DNA of 64,000 bases from Carposina sasakii (lineage: Eukaryota > Arthropoda > Insecta > Lepidoptera > Carposinidae): NCBI GenBank assembly GCA_014607495.2, contig CP053155.1, positions 6,014,001 to 6,078,000 of the forward strand. Reading direction: 5' to 3'. The position numbers and the translations under genes are program-made. The number at the start of each line of letters is the position of its first letter. Within the stretch, counting starts at the first letter, position 1. Below, one piece after another: positions 38,731 to 49,507 of the stretch. The notes beneath the pieces were generated by a model. The model saw only the letters and a program-made list of their open reading frames with translations. It had not been told where the DNA came from and did no database searches.

Positions 38731-39278
38731 GCGTTTTCGAGAAATGGTACTAACTTTCATACATATCTAATCTATAAAAACATTTTTTTTTATGGAACAT
38801 GGCAAAGTAGAAATTTGTTGACAATATTTTAGAACGAATAGGTATTTTTTTATGATCCTTTACCAAATGTTCATAAACGTACTTAGGTAATAGGTAAGTA
38901 CCTATATATTTAGGTATTTTTTGTCGCAATGTAGGTACCTATATTTATTTTACAGATTAATTTTGTTTGGATTGATTTAATTTTTTACTCTATTTTCGAT
39001 TAATCTTAATTGCGCCATTCTGACCTCTTGAGATAAAGTGGGGTTGAATGCCCTTATTGTAAAAGTTACGTGACATAAGTGGTCATCAAATATGGCGAAA
39101 TGTATAAAATTATCACCTAATACTGACCAAAGAAAAGACTGAGATAACTCTGCATTCTTCTGGAATATGTATACCTACTTAGATATTTGTATGCTTGCTT
39201 CGTGGCATATGAAAAATAATTGACCATTTTATTAAAATGGCTTTTAGGGGACGAGATGGATAAAATTATACCTAGCGT

Positions 39279-39371
39279 ATACAGGATGTTTTTTTGTGGC
39301 CACCTTTAACGAAGGGTACGTATTCTATACATGAAATAAAGTAAGTTTATGCAAAAAAAAATGCTGGGAAT

Positions 39372-39402
<31 letters not shown>

Positions 39403-39667
39403 TCCTTGATCGTGCGAAATTTATAGTGTCTAGTGTTTGTGTTAGTTTTTTCATAGACAGATATTAATTATTTTTCGTGAAAAAATCCTGCTACGCGCGT
39501 TTATGTGCATTTATGCAGAAAAACGCAGTCTATTTACTCAATTTTGGACCCTAATATTTTGGAAACCAGACACTTCCCAGGTATGCTTCCATGGAGAAAA
39601 ATGATCGTGATGATGAGGAGATTCCGTAGTTTTCGGGAACGTTGACGACCAAAAATCATCCTGTATA
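39279..39667 (+). mobile_element. ~390-bp MITE family F, copy 4
   Basis: TATACAGGATGTTTTTTTG at the left and CATCCTGTATA at the right. It has the same T-run expansion (near 39369-39392) as copy 3, so these two are closest relatives. Confidence 0.8.
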
Positions 39668-42122
39668 GGTACTACCTAGATGAAAAAAACGGAGAAAAAA
39701 ACATAATATATTTTACGGTGGCCATTTAGTATTTTAGTCACGTTAGATTTAGATTGATGGCCTTTTATAACTAGCTTACTAGTTACATAATAAGTGTACA
39801 AATGGCAAATATTTACGTGCTTTGATGATATAAAACGATTATAAACATAAACACTACTTAGCTTATCATATTATGTAAAATTTAAAATATTGTGCTTGTA
39901 TCCTTATCATCGTATGAGGATGACTTTCTTGGGGTGTCACCTTAGATATAACAAGAGTTCTAGAAACACCGGGTAATCTATGTTGTTGACGTAATAACTG
40001 GGCTTCGGCTTTCAGATTCTTGTGCCAATAACTTTTAAATAAGTTGCACTTAGTATTTTATTCTTTAGATGCAGCATCTAAAAGAAAGCATGATTGAATA
40101 TGTAGCTTCAGTGATATTCGGGATAAATACATATTAGTAATACATAACAAGGTCTGTAATAAATATAATATGCAATTGGTAATCTGGGTAGTTATTACTA
40201 CTGTTACTACCTCATAGAACATACATTGCGTTGTGTAACCTCTTTTTAGGTTAATAGGGTCATCCATTGTAATTTCGGTGCTGAAGTCACCTTCGGGTTG
40301 GGTGTATACCGTATTAAAATTCGAGGTAAAGACTATGAGGCAGAAATGAATTATTAAAACAACTGGTGGTAGCAACCGGCTAAAAATGTTGGTTAAAAGT
40401 GCAATTTAACGTTGACACCTAATTGCGATTGTTTGATCTATAGTAAGTTAAAAATGTCACTCAATCTATAGTATTTTTTTTACGTACCTATCTACATATG
40501 TAACTAATAGCTGATCTTACAATTTGGTCTAACACATTCAAATTTAGCAATGAAACTGATTTGTATTGTAAAAATCGTAGACTATTCTATTGACCTTAAC
40601 AGATATTGTAGTCCGGGAATAATATTGGTCTTTACTTCGTATATTCCAAAACAAATCTTAAAGTATACACATTCTAACTCACTATTGTCTGGACCCAAAT
40701 AGATAGGGGATAAGCAGGAGTATTCATAGATAAGTAGGGCCCAATAAAGATATAACGGTTTAGATTGGATAATAGACCATTGCATGAGTGGCAATAGGCA
40801 CTATATTTAACTTCTCGTCTTTTTGATATAGATATTCAAACTCGAATAAAATAAAATAAACTTTCTTTTAAGACTCAAAAACGGTAAAGTCCCAATCTAG
40901 ATAATACACATTAAAAGTGATGTTAACGTTAATATAGTAATGAAAGAGTACTTTTTGTGGTATTAGTGCCCTCACTTCACGTTTCCAAAAGCTTAACATA
41001 GGGTGTTTAAAATAGGTACGTCATGTTAAGCTTCGCGATTAGCCTAATCAAATCTCAACGTATAAAATGATATTGTTCGGAGCAAATAGTGCAATTTCAA
41101 CAAAAATAATTCATACAACTATTTTGTTCCAAAAATAAGTCTGTAAGGTCAAGTGGCGCTTTTAAATATTTTATAACTGTATGTCAAAAAAAGTATATTC
41201 GTCTGCCTGCGTCACAGACGGTCGCGGGATATTTTTACAGTATGTACCTCGTGACGAGCACTTTTGGCACCGGTTTAGTACCACGTGATAAATGTTTTAC
41301 ATGATTCCGTTTGGGTATTCGTCACGGAATCTTAAAATTGTATTTTGGATGATTAGGTACAGAGCACAAACTTACACCCACTTCCGTCAATATTATTTGA
41401 TAAGTATAAGAAAATACGGGAAATTTATTTTGGGCGCTTTGGTTGATTAGTACTTCTAAAGTATTCGGGTTTAACGACAGTCTTAGAGAAACTATACATA
41501 CCTACCTACAGGATGTAAAAAGACAACAATGTTTTTTAATACCTCGTATTCTTTGTAAGGTTACGATCATTTTCTTCTATGGAACCAACCCTGGGAAACG
41601 ACAAAAAATTAATATGTATTATTATTAAAATTAGTTTGAAAAAATACTGTCATTTTATTGCTTATCAGAAAATTTTATTCATACCACTAATAAGGAGTGG
41701 GAATCTCGACAACTCTAACACTACGACTAACATTGGGTATAAAATTTTGTGTTTAAAAATATTTTTAGTTTATCTAGTTCTTTCTTTATAAATTATATGG
41801 AGATGAGTGGAACTACAGTTTGCAAAAATACATACATAAGTAATAAATTAATACTATCAAGCTTCACCGTCGCGTATTTAATTAAATAACACTTGATAGG
41901 TATTACAACCATCTGTATGCCAATAGGTCGTGTTATTGATTCTTCATGAACTTCTTGAACAATAAAACTAAATACATCATTGTCGTCAGTGGGATGTTTT
42001 CATTCCCAAGACTGCACATGAATATGTCAAAACTCACAAGCAAACAATTTGATTTCTTCCTGCGTCGTTTGTTTATTTCAATTTAGTCCAATTTCGGTGG
42101 AATTACGTCACTAATATTGTGA

Positions 42123-42168
42123 ACGCAATAGTTTCAGTTACGTGAGGGCGTAACTGAAACTATTGCGT
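42123..42168. repeat. Perfect 20-bp hairpin, 6-base loop
   Basis: acgcaatagtttcagttacg (42123-42142), loop tgaggg, exact reverse complement at 42149-42168. No surrounding homology to other repeats in the window. Confidence 0.85.
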
Positions 42169-43606
42169 AACGGTAAGAATACATTTCACAGATTTAATGA
42201 CCGACCTTTGCTTTTGCTGTAATTAATGGTCAAATTGTTATCGCGGAAATAAAAATTAAGAGTTGGGATCTTAGAACTGTTCCCTATGTCGATTGTCGAG
42301 CTCGGGAAGATGGGTGAAGGTGACGACGCTGGCCCAGATTTGGCACGTGTCATTGTCACGGATTTAGGTCACTCGCTGACCTTCCCCAACATCTGGAGAA
42401 TAAAGCGTTTGCAATTGCATTATTTACCTTGGAAACGTACAAAAAATTATGAATAAATTTCCGCTAAAGTTGAAGTCTTTGTAAGTTCTTCTAAAAATAA
42501 TTGAACTTCGTTTTACTTGCTTCCATCGTCTATATCACCGATTTAAATGTACATTCTTATCAGAAATGTACTGGCATTTTATGGATTATTTAATTGTGGA
42601 TCCTCTTATGTTTATTCAACCTGACTGCGCCAGAAAAAGAGTTATATTTTTCCAGTGTATGTATTTATATTTCTTTGGCTCTCGTAGAGCCTAAACGGTT
42701 TGTCGCGTTTGAGCTTGAGAGGTATCATTAGATTTATCTTAGTAGTAAGAGTGACACAAATAGGTGCAATGTCGACAATGACACACCACAAAGAGAATCA
42801 ATGGTTTTTAATACGTGTTAATCGATGACACGATCAACAGGATGCTTTGATATTTAATGTCTCAGTAAAAATATTTGCTAACATTTTTTGGTTAGATCAT
42901 CGACTGTATCTGCATCTTTTTGTACATTATTTTTAACTTCTGATTTTATGAAACATGTTTGTTTATTTTTTGTGTAGCTCATTCATTACCTTTATTAGGT
43001 AATATTTCTAATGTTCCGATTTCTTTAAATTACTGATATTTTTTACGGTATTGCGTAATCATATCATCATGTTTTTATGCATTTGTACGCATCAATGCAT
43101 CGTTTACATTCAGTCACGAATGTTTATCTAGCTAGGCAGAAGTGCGTGGATCATGTCATGGCATGTTGTGGAGTTATCTTATCTCGGTCGTTCACACTTG
43201 ACATTCAACTTTCGTAATATTCACAAATTCAGTGTTTTTCACATTTTCGGCCACGTGCGACTTGATACACAGATAGATAGGCAATTTATAGTTAGGTTCG
43301 AAGGTCTGCTTGTAACTTGTAGGTAGATGTGCTATACGATCATTATCATTTCCTAAGATTTGTTGCTCTTCCTGTGTCTATTATTTTACGATAAAAAAAA
43401 AATTCTTCAACAGAGCTGATTAATTTTTTTATACCAATCCAAATTTTAAATATTTGAAATATATTTACCTTTTTTTGATTGCGTATATTTTATTATGTTA
43501 ACAATGATCTACATACTACGATAGTAAATTTGTCCTAATCCGATGTCAAGTAATCTTTGCCGAATTTAGTGCAAGTGATTCATGTAGCTGTTTCTCTTAA
43601 TTCCAG

Positions 43607-45292
43607 ACGCAGATGAGCGGTGATCGTGGCAGGTCGCAGTGCGGTCTGACATCTCTCCTGCCGATGTCGTGCCGTGGGCGGGCGGCGGCGTTTGCGCGAG
43701 ACCTTCACTCGCGCCTGCGCAACCTCGGGGCCGCCCAGGAAGACGACTGCGAGAGCAGTTGGCTCGCCCGTGACTCACAAAACCCACCTGCAACCTCCTC
43801 TCAACGGGATCTCGACACCTTTTACGACTTTGAACTCGAGTGCGAGTCCCCTTCGAGCCCGGTCGATGAATGCGAACCCCCCTTCCTCCCCGAACGGTCT
43901 CCCTCAGACGATCAGGAACCACATTTCTACGATGTCGACTCCGAGCCGGAAGCAAAAGAACAAACCAAACTTATGCTACAGCAGCCAGAAAAACGAAACG
44001 GATTCAGATTTTCAACAGCCTTTTACGCGGACAGTTCACCAGTGAAACTTCAACCGGCGCCACGAGAAAATGGGCATGTTGACAAAAAACTGTTCTCGCC
44101 TATTACGTTTGAAGGCTGTGCAAAGCAAAATAGCTCTGATGAAGTCGATTGCGTTGCCAGACCTTCAAGCATTTCAGACTTAGACCGCCTTAGTTTTCCT
44201 ATACAAAACAGTGTAACTATAGACAGTGATTCAGAATTTGAATCTGCTAAGAGTGATCCATCAGAATTTGTAGATGATGTGCATGAAATAGGTAAAAAAA
44301 CAAATGGAAATGATTCTAAAAAAGAAGCGGATAATGAAGTTACACAAAAAGAAGATATTACGGAAGCAACAGAAAACGATATTACAGAAGCAGTAGAAAA
44401 TTTATCACTCTCAGAAGTTGAAACTCTCATAGACGATGAAGTGGAAAAAGTTAGTGAAGTTGCAAAGATAGAATCAGGCGAAGTAGAAATATGTGAAGAA
44501 GCAAAAGAAGTCGTCACCAGTGAAGTTCCTGTTATTAAAGAATCATCTCCAATATTTGAAATTGACATTTCAGGTGACCAGCAAGATCATGATGAAGATT
44601 TCGACCGACCGCAACGCGTACGTCGTTGTTCCTCTCTAAAAACTGGAAAAACACCACCTGGTACGCCGGGTCGCAAGAAAATTGTCCGTTTTGCAGATGT
44701 TCTTGGTCTGGATTTAGCAGATGTAAAAACGTTTATGGATGAAATTCCAGTTATACCCAAGTCTGCATACGACGACCTTACTGGCTGTGATTTCCAGAGT
44801 TCGCCTCCAGTTCGTGGAGGTCAACAGCGACTTGGAGGTCTTACGCTGGTTCCACTATTTCAGCTTCCTCAAGACTGCAGCGATAAATTAGAAAAGTATA
44901 ACGCTTGCCTCGAAACTGCACGAGTATGCGACGGTGTGCACGTAACGGTATGTGGCTCGGTGCGCGTGAGAAACTTAGACTTCCATAAGACTGTTCATAT
45001 CCGGTATACAATGAATCGATGGAAAACGTTTACGGACTTGCAAACCACTTACGTAGCCGGCTCTTGTGACGGTTACTCTGATCGATTTCAATTCGTCCTG
45101 TATGTCCCGTGCATATCCTCCGGTCAGCGATTAGAGATGGCAGTTAGATTCCAATGTAAGGGACAACAGTTTTGGGATAACAATTGCGGAGCTAACTACT
45201 GCTTCGATTGTTTGGCACTAGGAGTGGCGGCGTCGACGCCGCACACCGGGGCCCTGCACCCCACAGTAGACTGGCATCCGTCCTTCTACTGA
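43607..45292 (+). CDS. Protein phosphatase 1 regulatory subunit 3 (glycogen-binding subunit 70E/76A-like), terminal exon
   Basis: This exon encodes nearly all of a PP1 targeting subunit, which brings the PP1 catalytic subunit to glycogen so that glycogen synthase and phosphorylase are dephosphorylated. Numbered from the ATG at 43613 (559 residues), it has a low-complexity acidic first half rich in E, D and S (about 60-330), a basic stretch followed by the RVxF-type PP1 docking motif KKIVRFAD (355-362), the family-typical GLDLADVKTF segment, and a CBM21 carbohydrate-binding module (about 417-535) with the aromatic signature FWDNNCGANY near 520-529. The short tail ends WHPSFY. The acceptor is ttccag at 43601-43606; two codons (T, Q) precede the internal ATG. 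The stop is TGA at 45290. The 129- and 172-codon frames antisense to it are shadows. Family assignment is firm; which of the insect paralogues (Gbs-70E or Gbs-76A) it matches is not decided here. Confidence 0.93.
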   Translation, partial: TQMSGDRGRSQCGLTSLLPMSCRGRAAAFARDLHSRLRNLGAAQEDDCESSWLARDSQNPPATSSQRDLDTFYDFELECESPSSPVDECEPPFLPERSPSDDQEPHFYDVDSEPEAKEQTKLMLQQPEKRNGFRFSTAFYADSSPVKLQPAPRENGHVDKKLFSPITFEGCAKQNSSDEVDCVARPSSISDLDRLSFPIQNSVTIDSDSEFESAKSDPSEFVDDVHEIGKKTNGNDSKKEADNEVTQKEDITEATENDITEAVENLSLSEVETLIDDEVEKVSEVAKIESGEVEICEEAKEVVTSEVPVIKESSPIFEIDISGDQQDHDEDFDRPQRVRRCSSLKTGKTPPGTPGRKKIVRFADVLGLDLADVKTFMDEIPVIPKSAYDDLTGCDFQSSPPVRGGQQRLGGLTLVPLFQLPQDCSDKLEKYNACLETARVCDGVHVTVCGSVRVRNLDFHKTVHIRYTMNRWKTFTDLQTTYVAGSCDGYSDRFQFVLYVPCISSGQRLEMAVRFQCKGQQFWDNNCGANYCFDCLALGVAASTPHTGALHPTVDWHPSFY

Positions 45293-46400
45293 CACAGTGA
45301 GGAGAGACCCGAAAGGTGAAAGCGTCTCCAGGACGCTGGGTATCGCAAGCGATGAGCGGGGCAGGGCTCGGCGGGAGTCAGCCGCGGGCGCCGACTCCGC
45401 TGCTAGTCACATTCCTGTGCCTATCCCGACGCGTCGAGCACCCTCTGATGGTCGGGCAAGTGAGAATGGCGCCAACAATCATTGAGGCTTCAAGTTGTAA
45501 AGCGTTTTTGTGATATAAACTTAGACTAGACTTAGATTAATTCAATGAGTAACTAACTCACTCAGAGTGCCATTTGCAGTAATGAGTTATGATTTAAATG
45601 TATGTAATCGATTTTCATTTGTTATACCTATTATGTTTAGTGTAGCGTCCTAGAGGACAATAATATAGGGTACGAGCGAGTGATGCGGGTGCGGGTCAGG
45701 GCGCCGACTGCCCTTTGCAGCTACACTGTAAATATATTTAATGAAAGAGGTGAAATCCAAATGATATTAGTATTTTAATACATTTTTACGAAACTATTAG
45801 CCTTATAGTACCTATCTAAATGTATCGAATTCATTACAATTTGATTGTGGATTGCATTCACCGAAACTGTAGATATACTTATACAATTTTTATGATAACC
45901 CGTGAAACCATGCGATAGATGTTGTCAATAAATGCAAGAGAATTAATCTATAACAAATTCGATGAATGATGTCCGATCATCTTTTTAAATGATTTTATTT
46001 GTAATGTGAGAAATATCTATGTGATGATGTAATGTTAATGTAATTCATTATCATAGGTACATATATAAAATTTATATTTTTATATACACATGACATATTT
46101 TCCTACACATAAACTGATATACTTAAATGTTGATTCGGTTTGAGATTTTATCAAGAGACTATTAGAATGTACGAAATTAAATTATTATTTTATTTATAAG
46201 CAATACAAAATATTTATGATCAATTTTCTATTTTATATAATGTACCTGAATTCTAAAATGAGGCCATAATATGTATTAATCTTCCTTCATGTTATCGTGG
46301 TGTTTTGAGAAAAGAATTATTGTTATTATTTGACACCTGTTTTTATCAAATTAACTAGGTAACTGTCTAATAAAATGTCATAATGTTTATAATATTTGTT
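45293..46400 (+). other. 3' UTR of the PP1 subunit gene with candidate poly(A) signals
   Basis: Sequence after the stop is first GC-rich (to about 45480, and again near 45680-45720) and then AT-rich without a long frame. AATAAA hexamers on the + strand at 45927-45932 and 46369-46374 are the candidate cleavage signals. The two short frames at 45.3-45.5 kb are read-through of the GC-rich proximal UTR and are not called as genes. Confidence 0.5.
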
Positions 46401-46799
46401 TAACGAACCCTTCATTTTACATAACAAAGAGAGTTTTCGCTGTTATCCAGGGAGCAGCCATAGCACGGTACACTCTTTAGCACTGTGGAAGTTTATAGGG
46501 CAAGCACAAACAGTGACGGATAGTAACACAATCGTCACATTATCAAATCTCATAAAATTTTCCTTTAGAAAAATTCGTGCTTACCCTATCTATCTTCTTT
46601 TCTAAATACTTCTTCACTAGCATACATCAGCTGCATATACTTCTGTGTATGTCGTAAGAGTTGCCTCTCTCAGGCGATAAGCTAGCAACTTGTCACTCAT
46701 TTACATCTGATCACGATATACTAAACGTAGTTAAGGGATCTCCCTTATAATTCTGCAGTTCTGGCTACCCCATTTCGGGAACAAAGCGCACGCGAATAT

Positions 46800-47290
46800 T
46801 ATTAAAACCTCTTGCAACCTCCTGCTGTCCTGGTCCTTCCCCTTTGTGAGCTGTTTACAAAAATTGCTCGAGACCCTGCGTACGCGACTACAACACTTCT
46901 TGCAATCTAATAGTAGGTACCCTGGTTCTTTGGGTGCTGATATTTACTAAAATTGCTCGACACTCTGCGCATGCGACTAAAACACCCCTTGTAACCTTCT
47001 ACTACCCTGGTCCTTTGTAAGCTGCTCTTTACTACAATTGCTCGACACCCTGCGCACGCGACTACAACACCTCTTGCAACCTGCTCTGGTACTTTGTAAG
47101 CTGTTCTTTACTATAATTATCAAATTTGGCGCATACGACTGACATATTTTCTTGCCTACTATAAGTCTTGTAATAGTCGCTGCTTGTAAAATTTCTACTG
47201 CACACGCGACTTCTAACCATCGCTTCTGTTTTGTGAGCAATTTTTTGCAGACCACAATTCCACCGACACGCACACAACTTCTTCTGGTAC
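46800..47290. repeat. Degenerate minisatellite, ~80-90-bp units
   Basis: attgctcga-accctgcgc-cgcgacta recurs at 46863, 46952 and 47037, with decayed units at 47116 and beyond. It lies in the gap between the two convergent genes; the 98- and 77-codon minus frames are products of the repeat. Confidence 0.75.
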
Positions 47291-48591
47291 TGCAACCTAA
47301 TTTATCCTAGGGTTGATCAGGCCCTGATAGAAACTAATGCCGCTAACAGTTATTTATCAAGCAACATGATTAATTTTGTCTACTAGTAGAGTAAGTGGGT
47401 AAAAGTTCAACTACATCTCCTTTGATTGGCTACCGATTTGTCTCTGATCTTTTACTTCTGACACCGCTATGATATTACTTAACTGTAGAATGTCCTTTAT
47501 GTGCCAAGTTTAATAAAAAGTGGATCTATTCCAGTATAATGGGCAACTTTGGGCAGGACAGGAGGTTTTCGAGGAGTCGTAAAGTAGTCCTAGTTTTTTA
47601 GTGTAGTCTATTAAGAAAACTGTACAATTATTGCACAAAATTTGCTTTTATACAGTCGTCAAGAAGTTGGTCTCTAAACGTCTATGTGAGAATGCTATAA
47701 TGTTTGTTTAAGGCGTTTGGTTTAGAGCTTCTTTATTGTGGAATCTGCAGCAACGTCCGAATAATTGAGGCAAACCTTATTATCTATTTTATCAAATAGT
47801 CAGATATTATTGTCAATACGTATTGTAGGTTAAAAGTAGGTACTATATAGACTATTGACAAATATCTACCTATTATCTTATTCCTCTACCTCTATGCTAT
47901 TACCTAAGGGCCTGTTGTTTGAACAGTAGTAAAGTAAAGAGTAGGTACTATTAGCCAAAAACGTCACTCTATAATATTTTTGACGTATTTATATGCATAA
48001 CTATAGGTACTTACTGGCCAATAATTAATCGACTTTCAGGAAACGTCCTCAGAGCATGTACCTACAAAATGCAATGTGCGTGCGGTAGCACGATGACACC
48101 GTCTGCACAGCCCTTTTTTTATATAAAAAATGGGAATTATAATTTATGACAGCAAAGTACTGGGTTAATATTATATTATAGGTACTTTTTTTATCCAAAA
48201 ATAGTTTTCTGTTGTCACAATAAATAAAACTTTTGTCTTATTGTTCATACACATTATCACAATATATGAAATTAATTGTTAATAAATAACTAAGTACATA
48301 TATAAATAACAATTTACAACAGTTTTGTATTATGATAACTCACATGTTTGATTTACATGTAATACTTACAATTAAATATTATATTTATCACTCGATCACT
48401 TGGATCTATTTATTTTAAAAGAAAAAATATAATTTACAGTAGGTAGGTAGTACTATAAAAATAACTGAATCGGTTTATGTAAAAATACAGTTAGTTAAGT
48501 ACATTACTACATAGATACCTACTAAATTATCTTTGTTTTCATTACAAAACATATTTTTTACAATAAATATTAATATACTTAAGATATACAA
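47291..48591. other. Spacer between the convergent genes
   Basis: AT-rich; no frame above chance and no repeat recognised. Confidence 0.5.
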
Positions 48592-48716
48592 CCTGCGGTC
48601 ACCAACCCGCCTGCCCAGCGTGGTGATTACCCCCCTGTGACAGTAGCCTTGTGGCGTGCCCTGGGGGAGGCCTCCGTCCAGCAGTGGACTGCAATAGGCT
48701 GATGATGACGATGTAG
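48592..48716 (+). repeat. RTE LINE 3' tail
   Basis: Same family; the tail translates as VALWRALGEA-SVQQWTAIG-stop (Tyr codon changed) and ends in GATGATGACGAT. It lies between the two genes' 3' ends. Confidence 0.7.
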
Positions 48717-48938
48717 TTTATTGTTTTCCGATCGTTTTAGGTCATAGGTACATTGAAAGAAACTTAGTCGAGAAAAATGCACAAATAATAAATTAACGTG
48801 ATACTTACGTTTAGATTTGCGAAGTTATCAAAAATAAAGCTTTTTCATGATATATAACAATGGAAATTAAAAGGGACAATTAATAAAACAATTATTGCAC
48901 AACATGTTAGTAAGTTCCTATAAAATGCACTGAGAAAC

Positions 48939-48944
48939 TTTATT
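48939..48944 (-). terminator. pip: Candidate pip poly(A) signal
   Basis: AATAAA on the minus strand (TTTATT on +), about 330 bases past the pip stop codon and before the RTE fragment at 48.6-48.7 kb. Several other AT-rich hexamers lie nearby, so this is only the best-placed candidate. Confidence 0.3.
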
Positions 48945-49271
48945 CAACTTGTTACCTACCTACCTACCTATATATACCTAGACTATATTTTTCAGTCACA
49001 TAGTCACAATAATGCAATCACTGTTTGGAAACTATATTTTCCATATTCATGTAAACGATCGCACATTTCTTCCACTTATGATATTTATAATATGTAGTAA
49101 TAATGTAAACACTTAGATCCATAACAAATACATAATAATCAAAATTCACAATATTAGTTTAGGGCTTTATCTACACATTATCTATTTATATCTTATTCTA
49201 ACTATACACCTATTCTATAGTCCATTTAGGTCACTTTGTTTGACCAAATTTTTAGGTCCCAACGTAAACAA

Positions 49272-49507
49272 TCACTTATTATATAAAGATCTTCTTTCTC
49301 TTTCCCGTCTTATCCTCGCGCTTCTAGATGATGGCAAAGAGATCGTGGGGTCTCGGAGAGCTTTGAGCTGCATATAGAGCCTTTGCTTGCAGAACTCGTA
49401 AAACTCTATTTCTCTTGTAAAGTTAGCTCTGACTATTTGTTTGACAGCTTCCGAAACGGGCGGCTTGAACGCGTTCTTGTTTATCCGGTCAAAGCGATTT
49501 ACTTCTT
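49272..49507 (-). CDS. pip: pip terminal exon: C terminus and stop
   Basis: Two bases complete a Glu codon, then 77 residues and TGA (49272-49274). It reads EVNRFDRINKNAFKPPVSEAV..., REIEFYEFCKQRL and a basic Arg-rich tail ending RRSLYNK. The FYEF..QRL block is typical of 2-O-sulfotransferase C termini; the basic tail (RSARIRRERERR) is less conserved. The acceptor is ttgcag at 49508-49513. Confidence 0.92.

Larger units (their letters stand above)
17800..43606 (+). other. 25.8-kb first intron of the PP1 subunit gene
   Basis: GT (17800) to AG (43606). It holds most of the transposon-derived sequence in the window, listed separately. Stretches inside it where I see no gene, no recognisable repeat and only AT-rich sequence: 17800-19800, 21650-24540, 25266-26000, 28411-28950, 29221-29610, 31151-32330, 32560-34310, 36182-37580, 38731-39278, 39668-42122 (apart from a weak antisense ORF near 40.3 kb) and 42169-43606. 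The ORFs there of 60-116 codons, including the 116-codon one at 18804, have AT-rich chance composition and no recognisable domain. Confidence 0.7.

Noticed and set aside
44050..44568. 172-codon minus-strand ORF (and a 129-codon one at 43566-43955)
   Set aside because: Both lie antisense to the PP1 subunit exon; Ser/Thr-rich or Arg-rich composition is what the opposite strand of its Glu/Asp-rich and GC-rich codons gives. No independent domain.
46977..47295. Two Cys/Arg-rich minus-strand ORFs
   Set aside because: They are translations of the ~85-bp minisatellite units.
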